This document shows, one piece after another, positions 17,692-24,616 of a stretch of 64,000 nucleotides of DNA. This stretch comes from Flavobacterium cucumis (GTDB taxonomy: Bacteria; Bacteroidota; Bacteroidia; Flavobacteriales; Flavobacteriaceae), in NCBI RefSeq assembly GCF_900148835.1, contig NZ_FRYK01000002.1, positions 310,001 to 374,000 on the forward strand, in the 5' to 3' direction. The notes below the pieces were generated by a model. It saw nothing but the letters and a program-made list of their open reading frames with translations. It searched no databases and had not been told where the DNA came from. A program made the translations under genes and the position numbers. Each line of letters opens with the position of its first letter. The first letter of the stretch is position 1.

Positions 17692-18996
17692 ATGAGAACC
17701 AAATCGTTAAAGAAAAATAAAATCAATGTAATTACGCTTGGATGTTCTAAAAATACTTACGACAGTGAAGTCTTAATGGGACAATTAAAAGCTAACGGAA
17801 AAGACGTAGCACATGAAGAAGAAGGCAACATAGTTGTAATTAATACCTGTGGTTTTATTGACAATGCAAAGGAAGAGTCTGTAAATACGATATTGGAATA
17901 TGTAGACAAAAAAGATCAAGGTATAGTTGACAAGGTATTTGTTACGGGCTGTCTATCCGAAAGATATCGTCCTGATTTAGAGAAAGAAATTCCAGATGTA
18001 GACCAATATTTTGGAACAACCGAATTACCCTTATTATTAAAAGCTTTAGGAGCGGATTACAAACATGAATTACTTGGCGAACGTTTAACGACAACTCCAA
18101 AAAACTACGCTTACTTGAAAATTGCAGAAGGCTGCGATAGACCTTGTAGTTTTTGTGCGATTCCACTTATGCGGGGAAAACACGTTTCGCAACCTATTGA
18201 AAAACTGGTTAAAGAAGCGGAAGGTTTAGCTAAAAAAGGAGTTAAAGAATTAATCTTAATTGCACAAGATTTAACCTATTACGGATTGGATTTATACAAA
18301 AAACGTAATCTTGCCGAATTACTAGAAAACTTAGTTAAAGTAGAAGGTATTGAATGGATTCGGCTACATTATGCTTTCCCAAGTGGCTTTCCAATGGACG
18401 TTTTAGACGTAATGAAACGTGAACCAAAAATTTGTAATTATATTGATATTCCGTTGCAACATATTTCAGATGATATTTTGAAATCGATGAAACGTGGTAC
18501 AACTAAAGAGAAAACGACTAAATTATTACAAGAATTTAGAGAGCGTGTTCCTGGAATGGCAATTAGAACTACTTTAATAGTTGGTTATCCTGGTGAAACA
18601 CAAGAAGACTTTGAAATTCTTCGTGATTGGGTTCAAGAAATGAAATTCGAGCGTTTAGGTTGTTTTACGTATTCGCATGAAGAAAATACAGGTGCTTTTA
18701 CTTTAGAAGACGACGTACCACAAGAAGTAAAACAAGCACGTGCTGCTGAAATTATGGACTTACAATCACAAATTTCTTGGGATTTAAATCAAGAGAAAAT
18801 TGGACAAACTTTCAAATGTGTTATTGATAGAAAAGAAGGACAATATTTCATAGGGAGAACCGAATTTGATAGTCCAGACGTAGATAATGAAGTATTAGTT
18901 GATGCTTCAAAACACTATTTAAAGACTGGCGATTTTGTAAACTTAAAAATAATTGACGCTACAGAATTTGATTTGTATGCAGAACCAATAGTATAA
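17692..18996 (+). CDS. rimO: Ribosomal protein S12 methylthiotransferase RimO
   Basis: A 434-residue radical-SAM methylthiotransferase. The N-terminal UPF0004 domain has Cys18, Cys53 and Cys87 for one iron-sulfur cluster; the radical-SAM CxxxCxxC is Cys148, Cys152, Cys155 (G-C-D-R-P-C-S-F-C); the C-terminal TRAM domain covers the last 65 residues. The motif context (A-I-P-L-M-R-G-K) and the length fit RimO rather than MiaB. It modifies Asp of ribosomal protein S12. The next gene follows after 3 bp. Confidence 0.95.
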   Translation: MRTKSLKKNKINVITLGCSKNTYDSEVLMGQLKANGKDVAHEEEGNIVVINTCGFIDNAKEESVNTILEYVDKKDQGIVDKVFVTGCLSERYRPDLEKEIPDVDQYFGTTELPLLLKALGADYKHELLGERLTTTPKNYAYLKIAEGCDRPCSFCAIPLMRGKHVSQPIEKLVKEAEGLAKKGVKELILIAQDLTYYGLDLYKKRNLAELLENLVKVEGIEWIRLHYAFPSGFPMDVLDVMKREPKICNYIDIPLQHISDDILKSMKRGTTKEKTTKLLQEFRERVPGMAIRTTLIVGYPGETQEDFEILRDWVQEMKFERLGCFTYSHEENTGAFTLEDDVPQEVKQARAAEIMDLQSQISWDLNQEKIGQTFKCVIDRKEGQYFIGRTEFDSPDVDNEVLVDASKHYLKTGDFVNLKIIDATEFDLYAEPIV

Positions 18997-18999
18997 ACT

Positions 19000-19374
19000 A
19001 TGAAAAAAACACTTTTTTTAATCCTAATAAGTTTTTCATTTTTCCACTCAAGTGCCCAAGTCGACAGAAGAATCGGGACTGGACAGTACAGTAATGGAAA
19101 TCAAAATAAAGAAGTAGACATGGTAGAAACCACAGTTGAAAATTTAAAAGAAAAACTTGCACTAGATGGATTTCAAGAAGCGGTTGTTCGAAATCTAATA
19201 AAAGACAACCAAGCTAAATCAAAAGTAATTATCGAGACCACTTCACTTTCAAATATAGAAAAACGAGCTCAATTAGAGGAGCTTGGTGAAAAATTCAACA
19301 CGGAAGTAAAGAAAATACTATCCCCTGAACAAATCAAAAAATACGATAAATTAATAGCTAAAAACAAGAGATAG
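19000..19374 (+). CDS. Small exported helical protein, CpxP/Spy-like
   Basis: A 124-residue protein with a signal peptide (residues 1-19, ending S-S-A-Q). The mature part is helical and highly charged and ends with L-S-P-E-Q-I-K-K-Y-D-K-L, which resembles the L-T-x-x-Q motif of Spy/CpxP-like periplasmic proteins. A periplasmic scavenger or chaperone role is only an inference. It starts 3 bp after rimO and is probably on the same transcript. Confidence 0.6.
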   Translation: MKKTLFLILISFSFFHSSAQVDRRIGTGQYSNGNQNKEVDMVETTVENLKEKLALDGFQEAVVRNLIKDNQAKSKVIIETTSLSNIEKRAQLEELGEKFNTEVKKILSPEQIKKYDKLIAKNKR

Positions 19375-19383
19375 AACATAAAT

Positions 19384-19397
19384 ATGACATTTGTCAT
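19384..19397. promoter_or_regulatory. Palindromic candidate operator
   Basis: A perfect inverted repeat, ATGACA-tt-TGTCAT, lies 23 bp upstream of the -7 element of the small YdcH-like gene, near where the -33 region would be. The symmetry and position suggest a binding site for a dimeric regulator; no regulator can be named. Confidence 0.4.
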
Positions 19398-19419
19398 TTA
19401 TTAATTGGAAAACTGATGG

Positions 19420-19427
19420 TAATTTTG
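19420..19427 (+). promoter_or_regulatory. -7 element of the YdcH-like gene
   Basis: TAATTTTG matches TAnnTTTG and lies 20 bp before the ATG at 19448. The upstream TTGs are at 12 and 26 bp, outside the usual spacing. Confidence 0.5.
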
Positions 19428-19447
19428 AACAATTTAAATAGACAATC

Positions 19448-19684
19448 ATGATTACCAAACATCCCATTTACCAAGAATTTCCTGAATATGCCGAAAAGAT
19501 TCAATTCTTATATCACAACGATGATGAATTTCAGGTTTTGCTTAATTCCTACTCCAATTTAGATGAAAAAATTTATAAAATCGAAAAAGATGAAGAGTTA
19601 GCCATGGATGAGGAATTAACCCGAATGAGAAAAAATAGGGTTTTCTTAAAAGACGAAATTTTCAATTTTCTAAAAAACTTGTAA
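19448..19684 (+). CDS. YdcH-like (DUF465) small helical protein
   Basis: A 78-residue acidic coiled-coil protein. The pattern H-P-I-Y-Q-E-F-P near the start, H-N-D-D-E-F near residue 23, L-D-x-x-I-Y-K-I-E in the middle and R-x-x-L-K-D-E-I near the end matches the DUF465/YdcH family, whose function is unknown. It stands alone between its own -7 element and a strong terminator. Confidence 0.7.
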   Translation: MITKHPIYQEFPEYAEKIQFLYHNDDEFQVLLNSYSNLDEKIYKIEKDEELAMDEELTRMRKNRVFLKDEIFNFLKNL

Positions 19685-19700
19685 TTTATAGACAATAAAA

Positions 19701-19740
19701 CAAACAAAAACCATCATTACATGATGGTTTTTGTTTGTTT
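19701..19740 (+). terminator. Long-stem terminator after the YdcH-like gene
   Basis: A 17-bp perfect inverted repeat (19701-19717 with 19721-19737) around TAC; the second arm is T-rich and can serve as the termination tract. Confidence 0.8.
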
Positions 19741-19868
19741 CGTATTTAGAAACATAGAATTCTTTCTTTTTAGACTTACAAATTTATATGCATAATTTAT
19801 CAAATCCACAGGTTTTGGACTTGATCCGACTTGATCCTTTTTCATTTCTAAAAAAGACATAAAAAAAA

Positions 19869-19888
19869 CCACCACATTTCTGTGGTGG
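19869..19888 (-). terminator. Terminator of tRNA-Thr
   Basis: CCACCACA (19869-19876) pairs with TGTGGTGG (19881-19888); on the minus strand a run of eight T follows. It lies 12 bp beyond the tRNA 3' end. A tandem GACTTGATCC repeat (19818-19837) lies further left without evident role. Confidence 0.8.
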
Positions 19889-19900
19889 TAATTACTTTAG

Positions 19901-19974
19901 AGCCGATGGAGGGACTCGAACCCACGACCTGCTGATTACAAATCAGCTGCTCTAGCCAGCTGAGCTACACCGGC
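19901..19974 (-). tRNA. tRNA-Thr (anticodon TGT)
   Basis: A 74-base cloverleaf on the minus strand: acceptor GCCGGTG with CATCGGC, D arm AGCTCAGCTGGCTAGAGC, anticodon arm CTGAT-TTGTAA-TCAG with anticodon TGT, T arm GTGGG-TTCGAGT-CCC. The discriminator base is U and CCA is not encoded. Confidence 0.95.
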
Positions 19975-19989
19975 AACTCTATTGCGGTG

Positions 19990-20019
19990 CAAATATACTT
20001 CTGAAATTTAAATTTCCAA
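19990..20019 (-). promoter_or_regulatory. Promoter of tRNA-Thr
   Basis: On the minus strand TATATTTG (19990-19997) with a TTG at 20017-20019, spacing 19 bp, placed so that transcription starts about 10 bp before the tRNA. Confidence 0.7.
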
Positions 20020-20049
20020 AAAAAATTCGCACTTTTTTATCGCAATTTT

Positions 20050-20319
20050 TTAGTTTAATTCGTTTATTTTCGCAACAAATTGATTAGCAGCCGCTTCGTA
20101 ATCTTTACGAATTTGTTTAAAATGCGCTTTTTTGTTCTCAACGTCTTTTTGATTCGCTCTAGTCATTAAAGTATCAAAAGTTTCGTAGATTTCATCAACT
20201 AATTTATCAGATGCTTCAGTTGGTTTTCCAGCTGTAGACATTTCCCAAATGTAAACGATGTTTACAATATCCCCTAAAACATAGTTGATTTCTTTTTTCA
20301 AGTTTTTAACGCTTGCCAT
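20050..20319 (-). CDS. Hypothetical helical protein, 89 residues
   Basis: I do not recognise a named family. The protein is soluble and predicted almost entirely helical, with the start M-A-S-V-K-N-L-K-K-E-I-N and a conserved-looking V-L-G-D-I-V-N-I-V-Y-I-W core. The start at 20319 is chosen because the -7 promoter element at 20344-20351 overlaps the longer frame. It stands alone between tRNA-Thr and manA, both leftward. Confidence 0.65.
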   Translation of the reverse strand: MASVKNLKKEINYVLGDIVNIVYIWEMSTAGKPTEASDKLVDEIYETFDTLMTRANQKDVENKKAHFKQIRKDYEAAANQFVAKINELN

Positions 20320-20343
20320 TTTGTATAAATTTAAAATTTGAAG

Positions 20344-20372
20344 CAAAATTACATAATATATTTTGTTCTCAA
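20344..20372 (-). promoter_or_regulatory. Promoter of the 89-residue protein gene
   Basis: On the minus strand TAATTTTG (20344-20351) and TTG (20370-20372), spacing 18 bp. The leader is about 20 bases. Confidence 0.65.
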
Positions 20373-20376
20373 TACA

Positions 20377-21336
20377 TTATATAGAAATTTCTAACAAAGT
20401 AGCTTTTCCTTTAACGGTTAAGTTTTCAATACAAGCCGGAATCAAAATGGTATCCCCCATCCGGTATCTTAGAATTTCTCCATTTACTACCATTTCAAAC
20501 TGTCCATTGGTACACATGAAAACGGTAAAAGCTTGATTTGTTCGTTTCCAAATAAAACGATCTTGTAAGGCTATAATATTAGTAACAAAATAAGGACAAT
20601 TTACCACTGAGGTACTTTGATTGATCTCTTCCTTATACACAACTTTTGAGTAAGTCGCCTTATAATTAATTGCATCTAAAGCCAACTCAGTATGCAATTC
20701 CCTGCCTTGACCATTAGCATCTACTCGATCCCAATCGTAAAGACGATACGTTATATCACTTGTTTGTTGAATTTCCGCTACCACTACTCCTGCTCCAATA
20801 GCATGAATGGTTCCAGTTTCTAAAAAGAAAACATCGCCTTTTTTTACGGGTGATTCATTCAATAAAGCGACTAGATTTTTATTTTCTAAATGTGCTAAAT
20901 ACTCTTTTTGAGTAGAATCTTTCTTAAACCCAACAACCAAACGAGCCGATTCATCTGCTTGCATTACATACCACATTTCGGTTTTCCCAAAGGAATCATG
21001 ACGTTCTTTAGCTAACGTATCATTTGGATGCAATTGAATCGACAAATCTTCTTTCGCATCAATAAATTTAAATAACAATGGAAATTGTTTACCAAAACGG
21101 TCGATTACTGATTTCCCTAAAATCTCTTCAGGATACAAATCAATAATTTCATTAATGCTTTTCCCTTTTAAAACACCATTATTAACCACACTAATATCAC
21201 CAGGAACGGTTGAAATCTCCCAACTTTCACCAGTAGTTTCAGAAACTATTGGTTTATTGAGATACGTTTTCAATTTGGTTCCGCCCCAAATGCGGTCTTT
21301 AAGTATCGGTGTAAACGTTAAAGGATAAAACTTCAT
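20377..21336 (-). CDS. manA: Mannose-6-phosphate isomerase, class I
   Basis: A 319-residue zinc-dependent isomerase interconverting fructose-6-phosphate and mannose-6-phosphate, the entry to GDP-mannose for polysaccharides. The zinc site residues are visible in S-I-Q-L-H-P-N-D (Gln, His), K-T-E-M-W-Y (Glu) and G-T-I-H-A-I-G-A-G (His). The length is that of the short bacterial form. The ATG at 21336 is preferred to the TTG two codons upstream. A variant -7 element (CATCTTTG on the minus strand, 21354-21361) precedes it. Confidence 0.9.
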   Translation of the reverse strand: MKFYPLTFTPILKDRIWGGTKLKTYLNKPIVSETTGESWEISTVPGDISVVNNGVLKGKSINEIIDLYPEEILGKSVIDRFGKQFPLLFKFIDAKEDLSIQLHPNDTLAKERHDSFGKTEMWYVMQADESARLVVGFKKDSTQKEYLAHLENKNLVALLNESPVKKGDVFFLETGTIHAIGAGVVVAEIQQTSDITYRLYDWDRVDANGQGRELHTELALDAINYKATYSKVVYKEEINQSTSVVNCPYFVTNIIALQDRFIWKRTNQAFTVFMCTNGQFEMVVNGEILRYRMGDTILIPACIENLTVKGKATLLEISI

Positions 21337-21406
21337 AGTCAAATAATGAAGTACAAAGATGCGAAAAACAATTAGAATCCTAAAATTTAGATTTTTTTTG
21401 GACTTA

Positions 21407-21859
21407 TTATTTCGTTTTCTGAATAGCTTTCAATGCTCTTTCAATATGCTTTCTAGCACTCATACTGTCAAAAATATAAATACAGTACCCCTTTGCATCA
21501 AACACATAGGTTACTCTTCCCGGCAACAACCCGAAAAGTGCGGATGGCACACCAAATAAACGACGTAGTTTTCGATCAACATCCGAAAGTAAAATAAAAG
21601 GTAATTTATACTTCTGTTGAAAACTCTGATGCGAAATAGCTGAATCACCGCTTACTCCAATCACCTCTGCACCTAGATCTTGAAAGTCTTGATAGGCATC
21701 TCTAAAACTACATGCTTGTGAAGTACATCCTGGTGTAAAATCTTTTGGATAAAAATAAATAACAACCGGTTTTTGATTAATTTCATTACTATCAAAAGAA
21801 CTACCGTCTTGTCTCGCTGCCGAAAAATGGGGTAATTTATCTCCTATCTGAATTGCCAT
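21407..21859 (-). CDS. bcp: Peroxiredoxin of the BCP/PrxQ type
   Basis: A 150-residue thiol peroxidase. The peroxidatic Cys45 lies in F-T-P-G-C-T and the likely resolving Cys50 five residues on (S-Q-A-C-S-F), the usual arrangement in BCP proteins; G-V-S-G-D-S and a conserved Arg in the C-terminal half complete the fold. It reduces organic and hydrogen peroxides in the cytoplasm with thioredoxin. The stop codon of the upstream PTPS-family gene is only 1 bp away, so the two are co-transcribed. Confidence 0.9.
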   Translation of the reverse strand: MAIQIGDKLPHFSAARQDGSSFDSNEINQKPVVIYFYPKDFTPGCTSQACSFRDAYQDFQDLGAEVIGVSGDSAISHQSFQQKYKLPFILLSDVDRKLRRLFGVPSALFGLLPGRVTYVFDAKGYCIYIFDSMSARKHIERALKAIQKTK

Positions 21860-21860
21860 A

Positions 21861-22271
21861 TTACAAACCCTTATACGTTACAAAATTACGAGGAGTTTCA
21901 TAAAGTGTGATTTCCAACTCCTTATCAACATCAATTAGTACTCGAAGTTTATTCCAAATAACATAAGCAATATGCTCAGCTGTTGGATTCAAATCTTTGA
22001 ATTCTAACACATCTTCATTTAAATTTTTGTGATCAAAAGCCTCTTCAATATGCTCTTTGATTAAATCAGATAAGATCTTGGTATCAATCACATAACCTGT
22101 CTCCTTATCCACTACACCTGTCACTGAAACAATTAACTCGTAATTATGTCCATGAAAATTTGGATTGTTACACTTTCCAAATACATCCTGATTTTTTTCC
22201 ATAGACCAATCCTTACGATACAAACGATGTGCAGCATTAAAATGGGCTTTTCTCGAAACAGTTACTCTCAT
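21861..22271 (-). CDS. 6-pyruvoyl-tetrahydropterin synthase family protein (PTPS/QueD superfamily)
   Basis: A 136-residue pterin enzyme acting on dihydroneopterin triphosphate. The zinc ligands are His15, His40 and His42 (H-G-H); the catalytic Cys34 is in G-K-C-N-N-P-N-F-H-G-H, that is Cys-x5-His-Gly-His. QueD of Escherichia coli has Cys-x3-His-Gly-His, so the motif here is of the PTPS-II type known from eukaryotic biopterin synthesis. Asp79-His80 and the Glu of Y-E-T-P-R-N complete the site. It could make 6-carboxy- or 6-pyruvoyl-tetrahydropterin; the product is not decided by sequence alone. Confidence 0.85.
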   Translation of the reverse strand: MRVTVSRKAHFNAAHRLYRKDWSMEKNQDVFGKCNNPNFHGHNYELIVSVTGVVDKETGYVIDTKILSDLIKEHIEEAFDHKNLNEDVLEFKDLNPTAEHIAYVIWNKLRVLIDVDKELEITLYETPRNFVTYKGL

Positions 22272-22363
22272 AATTTGGGTTTTAAGTAATGGATAAAAGG
22301 TTTTGGACTTTAAATTTTTAAAATTTATCCAATTTTATCAATCTGTGTTCCTTTAAATGAAAT

Positions 22364-22891
22364 TTATAATTTATGATCTTCTAGATAATGATAAAACTCA
22401 TCAAAAATAATTTTAAACCAAACGGTATAAATACCTGGATTTACAATCATGTCTTTTTTAATCGCTTCAATAGTCATCCACTTCCAACTTTCCACTTCAT
22501 CTAAATTGATAATCGGAGCATCATTGTAATAACCGATCATTACATGATCTAGTTCATGTTCAGTCAAACCGTTATCAAATGGCGCTTTGTAAATAAAATG
22601 GAACAATTCTTTCAGCTCGGTTTGAAATCCCATCTCTTCAAACAAACGACGTTTACCAGCTTCAATATTAGTCTCGTTTGCACGTTGATGACTACAACAA
22701 GTATTGGTCCATAATAGCGGAGAATGATATTTATGATGGGCACGTTGCTGTAACATCACTTCATTTTTATCATTTAAAATAAATACTGAAAAAGCCCTAT
22801 GCAAAACAGCTTTCTCATGGGCTTCCATTTTATTCATAAGCCCAATGGGCTCATCTTGCTCGTTGACTAAAATTACTTGCTCTTCTATCAT
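22364..22891 (-). CDS. idi: Isopentenyl-diphosphate delta-isomerase, type 1
   Basis: A 175-residue Nudix-fold isomerase converting IPP to DMAPP. The catalytic Cys66 lies in W-T-N-T-C-C-S-H (equivalent to T-N-S-V-C-G-H), the Nudix-like helix is A-G-K-R-R-L-F-E-E-M-G-F, and metal-binding His and Glu residues occur in H-H-K and E-H-E-L-D-H. The idi gene fits the mevalonate route of Flavobacteria, which requires it. It has its own -7 element upstream and lies 92 bp before the PTPS-family gene. Confidence 0.93.
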   Translation of the reverse strand: MIEEQVILVNEQDEPIGLMNKMEAHEKAVLHRAFSVFILNDKNEVMLQQRAHHKYHSPLLWTNTCCSHQRANETNIEAGKRRLFEEMGFQTELKELFHFIYKAPFDNGLTEHELDHVMIGYYNDAPIINLDEVESWKWMTIEAIKKDMIVNPGIYTVWFKIIFDEFYHYLEDHKL

Positions 22892-23195
22892 ATCGGGTTG
22901 TAATACTTGTCAAAAATACGAAAAAAGATAGGATTTAATGCTAGTTTTAGAGTTTGTGATAAGTTTAACTTGTGTTGAATTACGTATAGTACACAAATAA
23001 AAAAACGATATTATATTGGTTTTTAACATAATGAGTACATTTTTTTACTACCTTTGTATCATTAGTAATGATATAAATTTCTTCTCGCAATACTTTGGCT
23101 AAAAGTACAGTATAAATTTCTTGTTTATTTCGCTTGTGTGTTTTTATTCTTTTACTTTTAAAACTTATACTAATTAAATTTATTTAAAAAAATTA
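22892..23195 (+). promoter_or_regulatory. Intergenic region with promoter and long U-rich leader of the cold-shock gene
   Basis: This 304-base gap holds the idi promoter at its left end and TACCTTTG (23049-23056), a full -7 match for the cold-shock gene. Transcription would start near 23063, giving a leader of about 135 bases. Its first bases fall in a perfect 7-bp inverted repeat (23057-23063 with 23067-23073, spacer AGT); the rest is very U-rich. Long structured leaders are common for cold-shock mRNAs, so temperature control is plausible but not shown. Confidence 0.5.
22911..22918 (-). promoter_or_regulatory. -7 element of idi
   Basis: On the minus strand TATTTTTG, a full match to TAnnTTTG, 19 bp before the idi ATG. 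No -33 TTG is apparent. Confidence 0.5.
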
Positions 23196-23642
23196 ATGGC
23201 AAGACCTCAGGAAACCTTTAACAAAAAAGAACAAGAAAAACTTCGAGCAAAAAAACGAAAAGAGAAACAAGAAAAAAAAGAAGCTCGTAAAGCCAATCCT
23301 AAATTATCAGGTGATGATTTATATGTGTATGTAGACGAAAACGGTCATTTAACAAGTACTCCACCAGACCCATCTAAACGAATAGTGGTAGATGTTGAAA
23401 GTATTGAAATTGGAATTTCAAGACGAACCGAAACAGATGAAGCTCCCGTAGAACGAAGAGGTACCATTGATTTTTTCAACGATTCAAAAGGATTTGGTTT
23501 TATTAAAGCAGTAGAAACTGGAGAAAAATACTTTGTACACGTTAGCGGCTTATTAGATGATGTAAAAGAAGGGAATCTCGTAACATATGATTTAGAAAAA
23601 GGCGCTAAAGGCATGAATGCTGTAAACGTCAAAAAAATATAG
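23196..23642 (+). CDS. Cold-shock domain protein with basic N-terminal extension
   Basis: A 148-residue protein. The first 35 residues are almost only Lys, Arg, Glu and Gln (a charged helix), a linker follows, and the cold-shock domain occupies about residues 85-148, with R-G-T-I-D-F-F-N, RNP1 K-G-F-G-F-I and RNP2 Y-F-V-H-V-S. It should bind single-stranded RNA or DNA as a chaperone. The N-terminal extension separates it from the 65-residue CspA type and is familiar among Bacteroidota. A strong terminator follows, so it is monocistronic. Confidence 0.88.
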   Translation: MARPQETFNKKEQEKLRAKKRKEKQEKKEARKANPKLSGDDLYVYVDENGHLTSTPPDPSKRIVVDVESIEIGISRRTETDEAPVERRGTIDFFNDSKGFGFIKAVETGEKYFVHVSGLLDDVKEGNLVTYDLEKGAKGMNAVNVKKI

Positions 23643-23664
23643 TTTAAACAAAACTGAAAAGTTA

Positions 23665-23695
23665 AAATCACAGTGAGAACTGTGATTTTTTTTTA
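23665..23695 (+). terminator. Terminator of the cold-shock gene
   Basis: A 10-bp perfect stem (23665-23674 with 23679-23688) around GAGA, running into about ten T. Confidence 0.85.
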
Positions 23696-23721
23696 TTACT
23701 TTGTTCTAGAAAACTTACTGT

Positions 23722-24612
23722 ATGAAAAAAATAATCGTTGGAATTACATCCTTTCTAACATTTGGACTAGAAAGTTATGCGCAAAAAAAAACAGTAGACA
23801 CACTTGATATTATCAGAAAAACGTATGACCAACTTTGGGAATTGGGAGAAAACAACCAAAAAGGCACTTTTAGATTAATCTCATACAAACCCATTTATGT
23901 TACAGCAGGAAGGGTTTCAAGCAATCCAAACGAAAAACCAACTAGCGAAAACCCATCTTACGCAGCTAATGAAGCAGAAGAATTCAATAAAGTCGAAGCT
24001 AAATTTCAATTGAGTTTCAAAACCAAAATCATACAAGGCTTGTTTTGGAATAAAGGGGACTTTTGGATCGGCTATACACAAAAAGCCCATTGGCAGGTTT
24101 ATAACAAAAAAATATCAAGAGCCTTTAGAGAAATCAATTACGAACCCGAAATTATTTTTAGATATCCTGTAAAGATGAAAGTTTTTAACGGAGAATTTAA
24201 ATCTATTGGATTTGCATTTAATCACCAATCTAACGGAAGAGACTTACCGCTATCCAGAAGCTGGAACAGAATTATTTTCCATATCGGTTACGAAATCGAC
24301 AACTGGATTATTACACTTAATCCATGGATAAGAAGTTCAGATAGTGATGATGAAAATCCAAACATAACAAAATATATTGGAAATGGAGAAATCAATGTCT
24401 CATACAACTACAACAGGCACGAATTTTATGCTATTGGAACACACCCTTTTGACCGATGGAGAGGTGGAAGCATTCAACTTAATTATGTGTTCCCAATAAA
24501 AGGACATCTAAGAGGACATGTCCAATTTTTTAATGGATATGGAGAAACCATGATTGATTATAATCACAAACAAACTACAATTGGAGTTGGGGTATCCTTT
24601 GCGAATTGGTAA
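23722..24612 (+). CDS. Outer membrane phospholipase A (PldA-like)
   Basis: A 296-residue outer-membrane barrel with a signal peptide (cleavage after S-Y-A-Q). The OMPLA catalytic residues are His168 and Ser170 in F-N-H-Q-S-N-G-R and Asn182 in S-R-S-W-N-R; the 12-residue Ser-Asn spacing equals that of Escherichia coli OMPLA. It should hydrolyse phospholipids that reach the outer leaflet. It converges on the FAD-dependent oxidoreductase gene with only 4 bp between the two stop codons. Confidence 0.9.
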   Translation: MKKIIVGITSFLTFGLESYAQKKTVDTLDIIRKTYDQLWELGENNQKGTFRLISYKPIYVTAGRVSSNPNEKPTSENPSYAANEAEEFNKVEAKFQLSFKTKIIQGLFWNKGDFWIGYTQKAHWQVYNKKISRAFREINYEPEIIFRYPVKMKVFNGEFKSIGFAFNHQSNGRDLPLSRSWNRIIFHIGYEIDNWIITLNPWIRSSDSDDENPNITKYIGNGEINVSYNYNRHEFYAIGTHPFDRWRGGSIQLNYVFPIKGHLRGHVQFFNGYGETMIDYNHKQTTIGVGVSFANW

Positions 24613-24616
24613 GTTT

